Source: CAMYMQ01 sp963730305
Lineage (GTDB): Bacteria > Pseudomonadota > Alphaproteobacteria > Bin65
Direction: 5' to 3'
Length of the DNA stretch: 64,000 bases
Assembly: GCA_963730305.1 (NCBI GenBank)
Contig: CAVSRB010000003.1
Location: 496,001 to 560,000, forward strand
The notes below the pieces were generated by a model. That model was not told the origin of the DNA. It saw only the letters and a program-made list of their open reading frames with translations, and ran no database searches. Each line of letters starts with the position of its first letter. Positions within the stretch are counted from its first letter, which is position 1. Both the position numbers and the translations under genes were made by a program. This document shows, in pieces, positions 37,660 to 49,359 of this stretch.

Positions 37660-40002
37660 GCCTTTTCCACGAAGCTGTCCATGACGTTCTTCTCACCGGA
37701 ATGTTCGAACACAACGGCGAGTTTATCCCCCTCGACCGAGCGGACGACGCCGTAGCCGAACTTCTGGTGGAACACCCGCTCGCCCTGCCGGAAGCGCGCC
37801 TCCTTGGGGCCGCGATCGACCCGCTCGGCGGTGCCCTCGATGGTCCGGACCCGGCCGCGGGCGCCGCCGGGGCGCTGGGCCGCCGCCGGCCGCCGCACCG
37901 GCCCGCGCGACCAGTGGGTCTCGTTCCAGTCGTCGTTCCAGGACGACACCGATTCCGAAAAGCCGCGCCGGCCGCCCCCGCGGCCGCCACCGCCGTAGAG
38001 GCCCTGCTCGGTCGCCACTTCGACCTGCGCGGCCGGCAGCTCGTCGATGAAGCGCGACGGGATCACGCTCTGCCACTGGTTGTGGATGCGCCGGTTGGCG
38101 GCGAACGAGACGTGGACCGCCTTGCGCGCCCGGGTCAGGCCGACATAGGCGAGCCGCCGCTCCTCCTCGAGCCCGGCCTGGCCGGCTCTCGTCGAGCGCG
38201 CGCTGGTGGGGGAAGACGCCCTCCTCCCAGCCCGGCAGGAACACCGTGTCGAACTCCAGGCCCTTGGCCGAGTGCAAGGTCATGATGTTGACCATGTCGC
38301 CCTGCGCGTTCTCGTTGGTCTCCATGACCAGCGAGATATGCTCGAGGAAGCCGCCCAGATTGTCGAACTCTTCGAGCGCGCGGACAAGCTCCTTCAGGTT
38401 CTCCAGCCGGCCCGGCGCGTCGGGCGTCTTCTCGCGCTGCCACATCTCGGTGTAGCCGGATTCGTCGAGCACGGTCTCGGCGACCTCGACGTGGGAGGCC
38501 GTCTCGGCATAGGCGCGCCAGCGGTCGAGCATCTCGACGAACTTGCCGAGCGCGTTGCGCGCCTGGGGCCGCAGGTCGTCGGACCCGGCCAGCAACCGCG
38601 CCGCCTCGCTCATCGGCACGCCGCGGTCGCGGGCCAGCCGGTGCAGCGCCTGGACCGCGGCGTCGCCCAGCCCGCGCTTGGGCTTGTTGACGATCCGCTC
38701 GAAGGCGAGGTCGTCGTCGGGCGAATTGAGCAGGCGCAGATAAGCGACCGCGTCGCGGATCTCCATCCGCTCGTAGAAGCGCGGGCCGCCGACCACCCGG
38801 TAGGGCACGCCCAGGGTGATGAAGCGCTCTTCGAACTCGCGGGTCTGGAAGCTGGCCCGCACCAGGATCGCGATCTCGGACAGCGGGTGGCCGTGGCGCT
38901 GCATGTCCTCGACCAGCTCGCCGATGATCCGCGCCTCCTCCTCGCCGTCCCAGATGCCGCGCAGGCGGACCTTCTCGCCGCCGTCGGCGTCGGTCCACAG
39001 GGTCTTGCCCAGCCGGCCCTCGTTGTGGGCGATCAGGTGCGAGGCGGCGGCGAGGATCGGCGGGGTCGAGCGGTAGTTCTGCTCCAGCCGGATGATCCGC
39101 GCGCCGGGGAAGTCCTGCTCGAACTTGAGGATGTTGCCGACCTCGGCGCCGCGCCAGCCGTAGATCGACTGGTCGTCGTCGCCGACGCAGCAGATGTTCT
39201 TCTCGCGCTGGGCCAAGAGCCGCAGCCACAGATACTGGGCGACGTTGGTGTCCTGGTACTCGTCGACCAGGATGTAGCGGAAGCGGCGCTGATACTTGTC
39301 CAGCACGTCCTCGTGCTGGGTGAACAGGGTCAGGTTGTGCAGCAGCAGGTCGCCGAAATCGACGGCGTTGAGGGTGCGCAGCCGCTCCTGGTAGGCGGTG
39401 TAGATCGCCAGCGCCCGGCCGCCCGCGAAGTCGCCGACGTCGGCCGGGTTGACCTGGTCGGGCCTGAGCCCCTTGTCCTTCCAGCGCTCGATGATGACGT
39501 GGAGGATCCGCGCCGGCCACTTCTTGGTGTCGACGTTGTCGGCCTCGAGCAACTGCTTGATCAGCCGGATCTGGTCGTCGGGGTCGAGGATGGTGAAGTT
39601 GGGCTTCAAGCCCACCAGCTCGGCATGAACGCGCAGGATGCGTGCGGCCAGCGCGTGGAAGGTGCCGAGCCACAGCCCCTCGGTGGCGCCCCGCCCCATG
39701 ATCGGCTGGACCAGCGCCTCGACCCGCTGCTGCATCTCGCGCGCGGCCTTGTTGGTGAAGGTGACGGCGAGGATCTGGTAGGGCTTGGCCCGGCCGCTGC
39801 CGAGGATCTGGGCGATCCGGGTGGTCAGCGCGCGCGTCTTGCCGGTGCCGGCCCCGGCGAGCACCAGCACCGGACCGTCGAGCGCCTCGACCGCCTCCCG
39901 CTGGGCGGCGTTGAGCCCGTCGAGCCACGGCGCCTCCGCGGGCCGCACGAGCGGTCCGGCGAGCTCCGACAGCCGGGGGGTGGACGACGCAGGTTCCGCC
40001 AT
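37656..40002 (-). CDS. pcrA: UvrD/PcrA-type DNA helicase, with an apparent +1 frameshift
   Basis: Superfamily 1A helicase. Q motif L-N-A-A-Q-R-E-A-V, Walker A G-A-G-T-G-K-T near residue 51, V-D-E-Y-Q-D-T-N, G-D-D-D-Q-S-I-Y-G-W-R-G-A, and T-L-H-S-A-K-G-L-E-F all present. Near residue 605 the frame breaks after R-A-L-D-E; one extra base at about 38186-38190. The correct frame continues A-G-Q-A-G-L-E-E-E-R-R-L-A-Y-V-G-L-T-R-A and ends in a Tudor-like tail at 37656. Repaired length 781. It unwinds DNA in repair and replication. Start ATG 40002. Confidence 0.94.
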
Positions 40003-40122
40003 TGTTCCGTCTCTATATCACGGATGCCGGCGCCGGTGACACACAAATGGTGGGCATCGGGGCCCGCAATCTCACAATTTCTTGTGGATTTGTCGTCGCC
40101 GGAGGCCGGTGGGCGGCCCGCG

Positions 40123-41878
40123 TCAGTCCTCCCGCGCCTGATGGTGGGCGCGGTCGTAGGCGACCATGACGTCGCGCTGCTGGACGGTGCCGACGATGCG
40201 CATCGAATCGCGGTCCTCGACCACCGGCAGGGTGGTCTCCGTGGTGCGCGCGAAGACGGTCATCGCCTCCTCGACATGGTCGTCGGCCAGCAGGAAGGGC
40301 GGCTCGCGAATCAGCGCCGCGAGCGGGTCTTCGGCCTCCGCCGCCGCGGCCTCCTTGGCGAAGATGTCGCTCAGGGCGACGACCCCGCGATAGCCGCCGT
40401 CGTCGCCGACCAGGTAGATCGGCCGCTGCGGCGCCGCCAGCAGCATCTGGCGCAGCGCGTCGACGCCGACGGCCATGGTGGCGACCGAGAAATGGCGACG
40501 CATCAGCATGCGCATGCGGGTGCGCCGCAGGATGACCTGGGTCTGGTCGAGCCCGACGACCACGCCGCGGCGGTCGAGCTGGAGCTGGAAGAAGGAGCGG
40601 CCGACGACCGCCTGGGTGATCAGCGACGAGATCACCACGGCGACCATCACCGCCACGGTCACCTCGTAGTCGCCGGTCAGCTCGAAGACGATCAGGATGG
40701 TCGAGATCGGTGCGCCGAGCACCGAGCCGGCGACCGCGCCCATCCCGACCAGGGCATAGGCGCCGCGGTCGGACGCGAGCTCCGGGAACACCTGCGCCGC
40801 GACGGTGCCGAACGCCGCGCCGAGCATGCCGCCGAGCACCAACGACGGGCTGAACACGCCGCCGCCGAAGCCGCCGCCGAGCGAAACCGCCGTCGCCGCC
40901 GTCTTGGCGACGATCACGCCGACCAGCAGCCAGAGGCCGAAGCCGCCCTTGAGCACGGTGTCGGTCGGCTCGTAGCCGACGCCCAGGACCTGGGGATAGA
41001 CCAGCGCGATCGCACCGACGATCAGGCCGGCGATGCCAGGCCGCACCCAGGGCGGTACCGGCACCCGCTCGGCCGTGCGCGTCGCGTACATGATCGAGAC
41101 CATCATCACGATCGCCATGATCGCGCTGGCGACGCCGAGCAGGCCGAAGGCCGGGAACTCCCAGATCGAACTCGATGGTGAACTGCGGTTTGATGAAAGC
41201 CGGATACGCGCCGTAGTAGCTGCGCGAGATCACCGTGCCGGTCACCGACGCGATCACGACCGGCGCGAAGGCCTGCAGCCGGTAGTGGCCGATCACCACT
41301 TCCAGCGCGAACAGCGCGCCCGCCAGCGGGGCGTTGAACGAGGCCGCCACCGCCGCGGCGACGCCGCTGCCGACCATGGTCATGACGAAGGAGCGCGACA
41401 GGTGGAGCCGCTTGCCGACCGACGACGCCAGCGAGGCGCCGAGCAGCACCACCGGCCCCTCGCGCCCGACCGAGGCGCCGCAGCCGATCGACGCGGCGTT
41501 GGCGAGCGAGGCCAGCAGCCCGCGCCGCAGCGACATCTCGCCGTCGCGGGTGGCCGCCGCCTCCATCACCTCGGCGACGCCCAGCGGGCGCCGCTCCGGG
41601 ATCAGATAACGCACGAACAGCCCGATCAGCAGGCCGCCGACCGCCGGCGCCAGCAAGAGCTGCCACCAGGGCAGCGACAGCACCGCGGAATAGAGCTTCT
41701 CGGTGGATTCCTGGTAGAACAGGTACTGGACCGCGCCGATCACGTGGCGGAAGCCGATCGCCGCGATCGCCGCGGCGACGCCGATCAGCAGCGACAAAAT
41801 GACAAGGCGGAGCTGGTCGTTGCGCAGGAAGCGCCGCGTGCGCACGAGGCCGCGCTTCCACGCCCGGCGCGCGGTCAT
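40123..41878 (-). CDS. clcA: ClC-family chloride channel/transporter with C-terminal CBS domains, with an apparent +1 frameshift
   Basis: 584 residues after repair. Selectivity-filter motifs G-R-E-G-P near residue 140 and G-G-G-F-G-G-G-V-F-S-P near 345 are both seen, with the E of G-R-E-G-P being the gating glutamate. Tandem CBS domains occupy about residues 450-580. The frame breaks after I-E-F-D; removing one base at about 41163-41167 gives W-E-F-P-A-F-G-L-L and all later helices. The CBS pair may sense nucleotides. Whether it is a channel or a 2Cl-/H+ exchanger cannot be said; the second internal glutamate of exchangers is not clearly placed. Confidence 0.91.
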
Positions 41879-41914
41879 CCGCGCGCCCGCGATCGGGCCG
41901 AAGCGGCGGCCGGC

Positions 41915-42265
41915 CTAGCGCCGGTCCGCCGGTTCCGGCGACTTCGGGTCATCGCTGGTCGCGTCCAGGTGCCCCGGGGACGCCGCCGAACCGCCGGCGT
42001 CTCGGTCGTAACCCTTGCGATTGCTGTAGAAAACCAGGGCCATCAGGCCCATGCCGAGCCCCAGCGAGATCACCACGCCGAGGATCAGCGCGATGATTCC
42101 GTGGATCGACATGGTCACGCCGGCGAGCTGGTCCCACGTATAAAGCGCGACGGCCGCGGCGCCGGCGAGCAGGCCGACCATCGTCGAAATCAGGAGTGTC
42201 ACTTTCAATGCATTCAGCCCGGCCGGTTGCGGATAGTTATGGATTATTAACCAATTTCCAAGCAA
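41915..42265 (-). CDS. small two-helix membrane protein of unknown function
   Basis: Up to 116 residues. Two clear membrane helices (L-I-S-T-M-V-G-L-L-A-G-A-A-A-V-A and I-I-A-L-I-L-G-V-V-I-S-L-G-L-G-M) and a charged C-terminal tail rich in Asp/Pro/Ser. No ATG begins it: TTG 42265, the TTG at about 42211 or a nearby GTG are all possible, so the N-terminus is uncertain. The gene lies 37 bases upstream of clcA on the same strand and may be co-transcribed. It is divergent from mlaA. Confidence 0.7.
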   Translation of the reverse strand: MLGNWLIIHNYPQPAGLNALKVTLLISTMVGLLAGAAAVALYTWDQLAGVTMSIHGIIALILGVVISLGLGMGLMALVFYSNRKGYDRDAGGSAASPGHLDATSDDPKSPEPADRR

Positions 42266-42375
42266 GCTCAGGTTCGTTGGTCAAAACTGGCGTTTCGGCG
42301 GCGTGGTCTTACCGTAAGGAATATGGTAGGCAAGCGCCGCACAATAGCAAATTCAGGAGAGGGGAAAGCCGCAAG

Positions 42376-43122
42376 GTGCGATCATTCAGGCGTTTTTGTG
42401 TGGGGGCCGCCGCAGTTCTGATCGTCGCCGGGTGCGCATCGACCGGGACGCCGAGCTCGCAGGACACGCTCGGCGGGTTGCGCGACCCGTACGAGAAGAC
42501 GAACCGATTCTTTTTTCGGGCGAATATGAAGCTTGACGACGCGGTCGGCCGACCGCTGACCAAGGTCTATCGCGTCATCCCGCAGTACGGCCGGAACCGG
42601 ATTCGCGACTTCCTCGCGAACTATTCCTCGCCGGTCACCTTCATCAACGACGTCCTGCAGGGCGAGACCCGGCGGGCGCAGGAAACCTTCGTGCGCTTCT
42701 GGGTCAACACCATCTTCGGCGGCGCCGGCCTGTGGGACATCGCCGGCGAGAGCGGCCTGCCCGGCCACAAGGAGGATTTCGGCCAGACCCTCGCGGTCTG
42801 GGGCGTCGGCCCCGGGCCCTATCTGGTCGTGCCCCTGCTCGGCCCGAACACCACCCGCCACCTGGCCGGACGCCTGGTCGATTCGCGGCTCAACCCGTTC
42901 AGCTATCTGCTGGCCGACGCCGGTGTCGGCTGGGTCGAGATCATCGGCTCGGCGGTCGACGTGCTCGACACGCGCGAGCGGACCGAATCGGCGCTGGCCG
43001 ACATCAGGCGGACCTCGCTGGACTACTACGCGGCGATCCGCAGCCTGTACTGGCAGAACCGACTGTCGGAAATTCGCAACGGGAAGGTGGAAAAGCTCCC
43101 CGTTCCCGGCGACGACGAATAG
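42376..43122 (+). CDS. mlaA: outer-membrane lipid asymmetry lipoprotein MlaA (VacJ)
   Basis: 248 residues from GTG 42376, preceded by AGGAGAGGGG as ribosome-binding site; a longer open frame upstream begins in the promoter region. A lipobox L-I-V-A-G-C gives Cys20. D-P-Y-E-K-T-N-R-F-F-F and W-G-V-G-P-G-P-Y-L-V-V-P-L-L-G-P are family signatures. MlaA sits in the outer membrane and passes misplaced phospholipids to the periplasmic carrier MlaC, encoded next. Confidence 0.95.
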   Translation: MRSFRRFCVGAAAVLIVAGCASTGTPSSQDTLGGLRDPYEKTNRFFFRANMKLDDAVGRPLTKVYRVIPQYGRNRIRDFLANYSSPVTFINDVLQGETRRAQETFVRFWVNTIFGGAGLWDIAGESGLPGHKEDFGQTLAVWGVGPGPYLVVPLLGPNTTRHLAGRLVDSRLNPFSYLLADAGVGWVEIIGSAVDVLDTRERTESALADIRRTSLDYYAAIRSLYWQNRLSEIRNGKVEKLPVPGDDE

Positions 43123-43181
43123 CGATCACCACGCCGGCCCGCGCCGTTCCGGGGGCCGCCGATCTGAAAGTGGAGAGACTG

Positions 43182-43802
43182 ATGAGGCATGAGCGTCGTC
43201 ACTTCCTGTTCGCGGCCGTGTTGGCCGTCGGCGCCTTCGTGGCGCCGACCGCGCCGTCGGCCGCGACCGTCGTCGACGAGGGCAAGCAGGTCATCATGAA
43301 CATGTCCGACCAGGTGCTCTCGATCCTGAAGAACAAGGGACTGTCGCGGGCGGCGCGCGAACAGCGGTTCGCCGCGATCTTCCGGAACAATTTCGACGTG
43401 CCGACGATCGGCCGCTGGGTGATGGGCCGGGCCTGGCGGCAGGCCACCGCGAGCCAGCGCGCGACGCTGATGAGGCTGTTCCAGGCCTATATCGTCAAGA
43501 CCTATACGATCCAGCTCTCCAAATACACGGGCGAGATGTTCAAGGTCGTCTCGGCCAGCCCGGACGGGCGCGGCGCCGTGGTCATCAGCCACATCACCGG
43601 CGGCACCTCGCCGGTCATACTGAAGTGGCGGATGCGCCGCTCTGGCGACGCGGTCAAGGTGCGCGACGTGGTGATCGACAACATCTCGATGTCGCTCAAC
43701 CAGCGCCGCGAGTTCGCCTCGGTCTACCGCACGCATGGCGGCAAGGTTTCCGGCCTGATCGCGGCGATGCGCCGGAAGGTGGCCGAGCTCGACCGGAAGT
43801 AG
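43182..43802 (+). CDS. mlaC: periplasmic phospholipid carrier MlaC (ABC toluene tolerance protein)
   Basis: 206 residues, signal peptide about residues 1-28 (A-A-V-L-A-V-G-A-F-V-A-P ending P-S-A-A). The MlaC fold is marked by F-D-V-P-T-I-G-R-W-V-M-G, R-A-T-L-M-R-L-F-Q-A-Y-I-V-K-T-Y and D-V-V-I-D-N-I-S-M-S. It carries phospholipids from MlaA to the inner-membrane complex MlaFEDB, which is not in this window. It follows mlaA by 59 bases. ATG 43182 has TGGAGAGAC upstream. Its 3' end overlaps the converging unknown gene. Confidence 0.94.
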   Translation: MRHERRHFLFAAVLAVGAFVAPTAPSAATVVDEGKQVIMNMSDQVLSILKNKGLSRAAREQRFAAIFRNNFDVPTIGRWVMGRAWRQATASQRATLMRLFQAYIVKTYTIQLSKYTGEMFKVVSASPDGRGAVVISHITGGTSPVILKWRMRRSGDAVKVRDVVIDNISMSLNQRREFASVYRTHGGKVSGLIAAMRRKVAELDRK

Positions 43803-45144
43803 CCGCCTGGCCGAAGATCCAGCCCTCGACAACAAGGCCGGGATCATCGGCCGGCTCACCGCTCGACCGCCGGCCCAAGCAGATGTTGACCATCCCGCAG
43901 ACTCCCACCAGAGCGTCAAAGCGGTCCTCACCATCGGCGCTGCCGCCGAACCCATCCTCGATCTCGGCCCTCAGGGCATCGGTGAAGCGGACGCCCGCGG
44001 CAGATGCCCAGGTCTCAAAGGCCGCCGCGTTCGCCGCCCGGTCGGCCTGCTGCCGCTTGCCGTAGCGCCCGGCAGTCCGCACCCGGTCGAACCGCACATC
44101 GAGATGATGATAGACCTCGCCCGGATAGGTCTCGGCGACCACCATCACCCCGGGCGCGAGAAGGGCATCGAGTGAGCCTTCGAATGGCCACAAACGGATC
44201 GGCAGGTCGACGCCCTGACCAGCGATTAGCATCTCGCGCCAGAAGGTCAGCGCGGCCTTGCCGACCTGCTTGCCGCCAAGCGTCCAGAACAGCGCTTCTG
44301 CCCGCGGCCGGTTGGCCGTCGCTTGGTCGCATCGCCGATTGATTGCCAGCGGGTCTTCGAACCCGAGCCCGTCGAGCAAATGCTTGCGCGAGGACCCGCC
44401 CGGCCGGGCAGGGTAAAAGGGCCGCTCGATACCGATCTCTGCCACGCTCTCGCACACGTCGAAGAAGCGCGACCAGCGCCCCTCGCCAAGCAGCGGTAGC
44501 AACTCGACAAAATTGCCAACTCCGGCTCGCTTGGCCCAGGCCCTTGGCACGCCGATAGGGCAGTCCACGCCGAACAGAACACTGCCGCCCCCCGCCCTGG
44601 CCAGCAGATCGGAGGCGTAGTCGAGAACCGGCCCGACCGGTCGTGGCGCGTCAATCAGATAGGCACCTTCGATCAACGCCGCCTCGGCGACGAACCGCTT
44701 TGCCGGTCCGAGGCTCCAGTCCGCGTGAGCGACCATGGCCGGTAGTTGGAAGCGCCCCGCCACTGGCGGCCCTGGCATATCGGGTCGGAGACCGGGATTG
44801 AGCGCACGCGGGACGGCTCGTGCTAATGGCGGTGAGCCAGAGGCTTCATCGCGACCAACGTCGGCACCGGCGTCGTGCGCGATCTCAGCCAAGCCGATCG
44901 TGACCCAATCGCCGCGCCGGCGCTGCAGGTCGTGCCAGTGATTTCTCGCCTCGCCCAACGGCTTGAGGCCGAGGGTCGGTTGCCTTCCGTCTGCCATCTT
45001 CTCCCAGGTGCCGCCCACACCGTCGACGGTCAGGGCGATACGACTGCCGCCTGACAACGCGCGTAGGTACTCCGCCAATGCGGCGTCCCCATGGATGTGC
45101 TTAATCCAAAGGACGTGATCCCTGATCTGAACGCTGCCGGCCAC
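43696..45144 (-). CDS. unknown two-part protein; C-terminal part resembles DUF429 (RNase H-like)
   Basis: 482 residues as written. Residues 1-85 form one block (H-V-L-W-I-K-H-I-H-G-D-A-A-L, V-D-G-V-G-G-T-W-E-K-M). Residues 135-440 form another with V-A-H-A-D-W-S, L-F-G-V-D-C-P-I-G-V-P-R-A-W-A, W-P-F-E-G-S, V-A-E-T-Y-P-G-E and V-E-G-W-I-F-G-Q, which resemble DUF429 predicted nucleases. The last 40 residues run across mlaC in the opposite direction and are probably not genuine. A fusion of two domains usually not named together; also somewhat less GC-rich than its neighbours. Weakly supported function. Confidence 0.68.
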   Translation of the reverse strand: MAGSVQIRDHVLWIKHIHGDAALAEYLRALSGGSRIALTVDGVGGTWEKMADGRQPTLGLKPLGEARNHWHDLQRRRGDWVTIGLAEIAHDAGADVGRDEASGSPPLARAVPRALNPGLRPDMPGPPVAGRFQLPAMVAHADWSLGPAKRFVAEAALIEGAYLIDAPRPVGPVLDYASDLLARAGGGSVLFGVDCPIGVPRAWAKRAGVGNFVELLPLLGEGRWSRFFDVCESVAEIGIERPFYPARPGGSSRKHLLDGLGFEDPLAINRRCDQATANRPRAEALFWTLGGKQVGKAALTFWREMLIAGQGVDLPIRLWPFEGSLDALLAPGVMVVAETYPGEVYHHLDVRFDRVRTAGRYGKRQQADRAANAAAFETWASAAGVRFTDALRAEIEDGFGGSADGEDRFDALVGVCGMVNICLGRRSSGEPADDPGLVVEGWIFGQAATSGRARPPSGASPRSGRKPCRHACGRPRRTRGAG

Positions 45145-45162
45145 GATCGCCCTATCTCGCCC

Positions 45163-46842
<1,680 letters not shown>

Positions 46843-47522
46843 TTGGGTCCTTTGGGAGGGGCCTTGGGAGGGCTCAGGAAACGGACGGGATGTGGAGCCG
46901 CGTTGTAACCGGCGCGGCGGCGCGTCTCAACGCCAATCGGTGCGGCGAAAAGGGTGCGAAGGTTGTCATCGGTTATCTTCGGTTATCTTTCGGGGCGGCG
47001 GCGCGGCGCGCGACGTCGTCATGTGTCAGCATTTGTCATCATTCCGCCGCCCGCGCGCCGGGGAGGCCCCCGGCAGGTAAGGAAAAGTAAGGGTCCGTCA
47101 TCGGCGGGCGGGCGGGTTGAAAACCGCCCGCCGCAGCGGCGCCGCACCGGTTCCGGCAGCGAAGGCGGGATGGGTCGGGATGTGGGTTTTGTCAGGTCGG
47201 GTCACCAATCGTCCTCAGGGCGTTCGCACCCGCCAGCCATCCAGAGCCGTCACCCCGGCCTTGCGCCGGGGTCCACGCACCGGCCGCCATGAAGGTGGAC
47301 CCCGGCTCAAGGCCGGGGTGACAAATGGGTTGGCGGGATCGATTTCTTGGCGGGCCGGCGTTGAGAGGAATATGATCCTCGAAACGACCGAATTCAAGGT
47401 GAGGATCAAACCGCCGATGCCCGGCCGCGCGCCGGCACCACTGGGCGATGCACCGTCGGCCGCCAGCGCGGCGGCCGGTCCCGGGCCAGTTTCGAGACGG
47501 GAGGACGGGACGGCCGACGCCG
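46843..47522. other. 680-base intergenic stretch without a supported gene
   Basis: Between the ettA start and the end of the unknown exported protein. Contains a tandem 10-mer GGTTATCTTC/GGTTATCTTT at 46971-46990 and the REP-like palindrome at 47249-47322. Open frames here are low-complexity and have no recognisable product. Confidence 0.6.
47249..47322. repeat. REP-like long inverted repeat
   Basis: GTCACCCCGGCCTTGCGCCG at 47249-47268 continues to GGGTCCACGC, and after a 14-base centre the other arm runs GGTGGACCCCGGCTCAAGGC-CGGGGTGAC to 47322. The two arms of about 30 bases pair almost fully. Closely similar CACCCCGG...GGGGTCCA elements are scattered between genes of many alphaproteobacteria. 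It may have a role in transcript ends or be a non-autonomous mobile element. Confidence 0.8.
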
Positions 47523-48287
47523 CTATTTTCCCGCGGCCAGCGGGCAAGCCCTGGCGAATTGCGCAACGGCAGCCGCCGTGCGCGACAGGCCGAATACCAT
47601 CTCGCGCGGGGCGTGCGGCACATCCAGCGTAGGTTCGCCCGAAGCGCCGCGGCCCGAGGGCACGCGCAGCCGAACCCGGGCGCGCCGCGCGAGCGGCGCG
47701 AAGAAGCGCCACGGCACGTTGAAGGCGACGATCATCCTGTACGGGTTCTCCTTCGCCATCGACGCCTGGAAGCTGAGCGCAACGAGCTTGAGCTGACCGT
47801 CGAGCGACTTGTCCTTCCACGTCGCGTTCTTGAAGTACGTCCGCTCCGGTCCGCCGGGCAGGAGCTGCAGCGAGAGCGTGACCCGGCCGGGCGGGGTTTC
47901 GGTCGACCCCGTATGGCGCGCGGTCGAGAAATAGAGCGCCGAAAGGATGCCTTGCGGGGTCCGAAAGCAGCTGATGACCAGGCAGGCGTAGCCGATGCTG
48001 TTGAGGATCCCCAAGACGCGGGGATAACCGTCCGGGAATCCGAGGTCCTTGACCGGCAGTTGCAGCACGTTGCCGGCGCAGCCGGCCCGGGCGAGCGGTT
48101 GGCGCGGGATTGTGTTGACCAGGAGCGCCGGCTTCTTCGGGGCCGTCGACCGCGCGAGCCCCGAGTCGCCGATCTGGTGCAGGGTGTAGTCGCCGTCGGC
48201 CTGCGCCGAGGCGCCGAACAGCAATGACGCGAACGCCGTCGACAGCAGCCGAGTGAGAATTGGAATGAACGGGCGGACGCGCTTCAT
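47523..48287 (-). CDS. exported protein of unknown function
   Basis: 254 residues from ATG 48287. A signal peptide (residues 1 to about 27; L-S-T-A-F-A-S-L-L-F-G-A-S-A-Q-A) is followed by a mature part with cysteines at G-C-A-G, Y-A-C-L, S-C-F-R and R-A-C-P. It has no family I recognise. The frame continues upstream without a stop into the small DUF1272 gene, but the signal peptide marks the true start. Next to the REP-like repeat on its downstream side. Confidence 0.7.
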   Translation of the reverse strand: MKRVRPFIPILTRLLSTAFASLLFGASAQADGDYTLHQIGDSGLARSTAPKKPALLVNTIPRQPLARAGCAGNVLQLPVKDLGFPDGYPRVLGILNSIGYACLVISCFRTPQGILSALYFSTARHTGSTETPPGRVTLSLQLLPGGPERTYFKNATWKDKSLDGQLKLVALSFQASMAKENPYRMIVAFNVPWRFFAPLARRARVRLRVPSGRGASGEPTLDVPHAPREMVFGLSRTAAAVAQFARACPLAAGK

Positions 48288-48498
48288 GGGATTGACCCCG
48301 CGTGAGATGCCGGCACCGCAGCGACGAAGATTGTGCCACGGCTTCGGCCGAGCACCATGGCGAAGGGCGGCGGCCGGCCTGTTTCGAGTGGCGCGCCGGT
48401 CGCAACCACCCGGCCGCGCGCCCCGCGACCCCGGACTGCGATCGGGGCAGGCGCTACAGCGGCCAGGTGCCAAACAGCGGGCCCGGGGCGCGCCGTTT

Positions 48499-48743
48499 CT
48501 AGGGGCACACCCCTCCGGCTTGAACACCCGGTCCGTGCTCGCGGGGTGCTTGCGCAGCAGCGCCGGGGGCCGGGCCGGGCGCGGGACCAGTTCGCCGCCG
48601 CAGTTGGGGCAGCGGCCGCCCAGCCGGGTCTCGGCGCAGTCGGCGCAGAACGTGCATTCGAAGGAGCAGATCATCGCCCCCGCCGCGTCGGGCGGCAGGT
48701 CGCGGTCGCAGCATTCGCAACCCGGTTTCATCAGCAGCATCAT
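48499..48743 (-). CDS. DUF1272 protein (small double zinc-ribbon-like), with an apparent -1 frameshift at its end
   Basis: About 81 residues. Cysteine pattern C-E-C-C-D-R-D-L-P-P and I-C-S-F-E-C-T-F-C-A-D-C, with C-P-N-C-G-G-E-L, suggests two or three zinc sites. The family normally ends in K-P-E-G-C-A-P or shortly after. As written G-C-A-P has no stop. Adding one C to the CCCC beside 48502-48505 would put TAG at 48499-48501 right after it. This would be the only deletion among the suspected indels. Function of the family is unknown. Confidence 0.78.
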
Positions 48744-48821
48744 GACCTCGCGGGTAGTGGCTCGGCCGGCGGTGCCCGGAGTATACAGGATGCGACCAAT
48801 CGTTCCGGAGGAAACCGCCTG

Positions 48822-49283
48822 ATGGCCACCGACAAGTTCGCAATCGCGTACCCCGACATGTCAGCCATGACGCCCGACGAACTGCTCGCGACCATGCAGG
48901 CGCACGACACGCCGTTCGCCCGCCACCTGGGCATCGTGCTGACCGAGGTGACCCCCGACCGCGTGCGCGCCGAGCTGCCGGTGCGCGAGGAGGTCTGCAC
49001 CAGCCCGACGCGGGTCCACGGCGGCGCGCTCATGGCCTTCGCCGACAACCTGGGCGCGATCGCGACCGTGGTGAACCTGCCGACGGGCGCGAGCACGACG
49101 ACGATCGAGAGCAAGACCAACTTCCTCGCCGCGATCCCGCTGGGCCAGAAGGCGCTGGGCGAGACCACGCCCGTCCACAAGGGGCGCACGACCATGGTCT
49201 GGCAGACGAAGATCAGCCGCGAGGACGGCCGGCTGGCGGCGGTGGTGACGCAGACGCAGCTGGTGCTGCCGGGCCAGGGCTGA
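48822..49283 (+). CDS. hotdog-fold thioesterase (PaaI/acyl-CoA type)
   Basis: 153 residues from ATG 48822, with CGGAGGAAAC upstream. Hotdog-fold motif V-H-G-G-A-L-M-A-F-A-D-N-L-G-A near residue 67 holds the acid/base Asp. T-I-E-S-K-T-N-F-L-A-A-I-P and G-R-T-T-M-V-W-Q-T-K-I are strands of the fold. Likely hydrolyses acyl- or aryl-CoA thioesters in the cytoplasm; the substrate is not evident from the neighbours. Divergent from the DUF1272 gene. Confidence 0.87.
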   Translation: MATDKFAIAYPDMSAMTPDELLATMQAHDTPFARHLGIVLTEVTPDRVRAELPVREEVCTSPTRVHGGALMAFADNLGAIATVVNLPTGASTTTIESKTNFLAAIPLGQKALGETTPVHKGRTTMVWQTKISREDGRLAAVVTQTQLVLPGQG

Positions 49284-49359
49284 GCGCCGACGGCAGCGCA
49301 GGCTCGGGACGCGCGCACCCGGCGAGTGCGGTCGAAAAGCCCTCGCCAATCCGGCGATA

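Noticed and set aside
46971..46990. GGTTATCTTC tandem as a regulatory site
   Set aside because: Only two 10-base copies, no nearby promoter features and no gene reading away from it.
47117..47632. Open frame of 171 codons in the gap after ettA
   Set aside because: Runs across the REP-like palindrome and into the opposite strand of the exported protein; no ribosome-binding site or homology.
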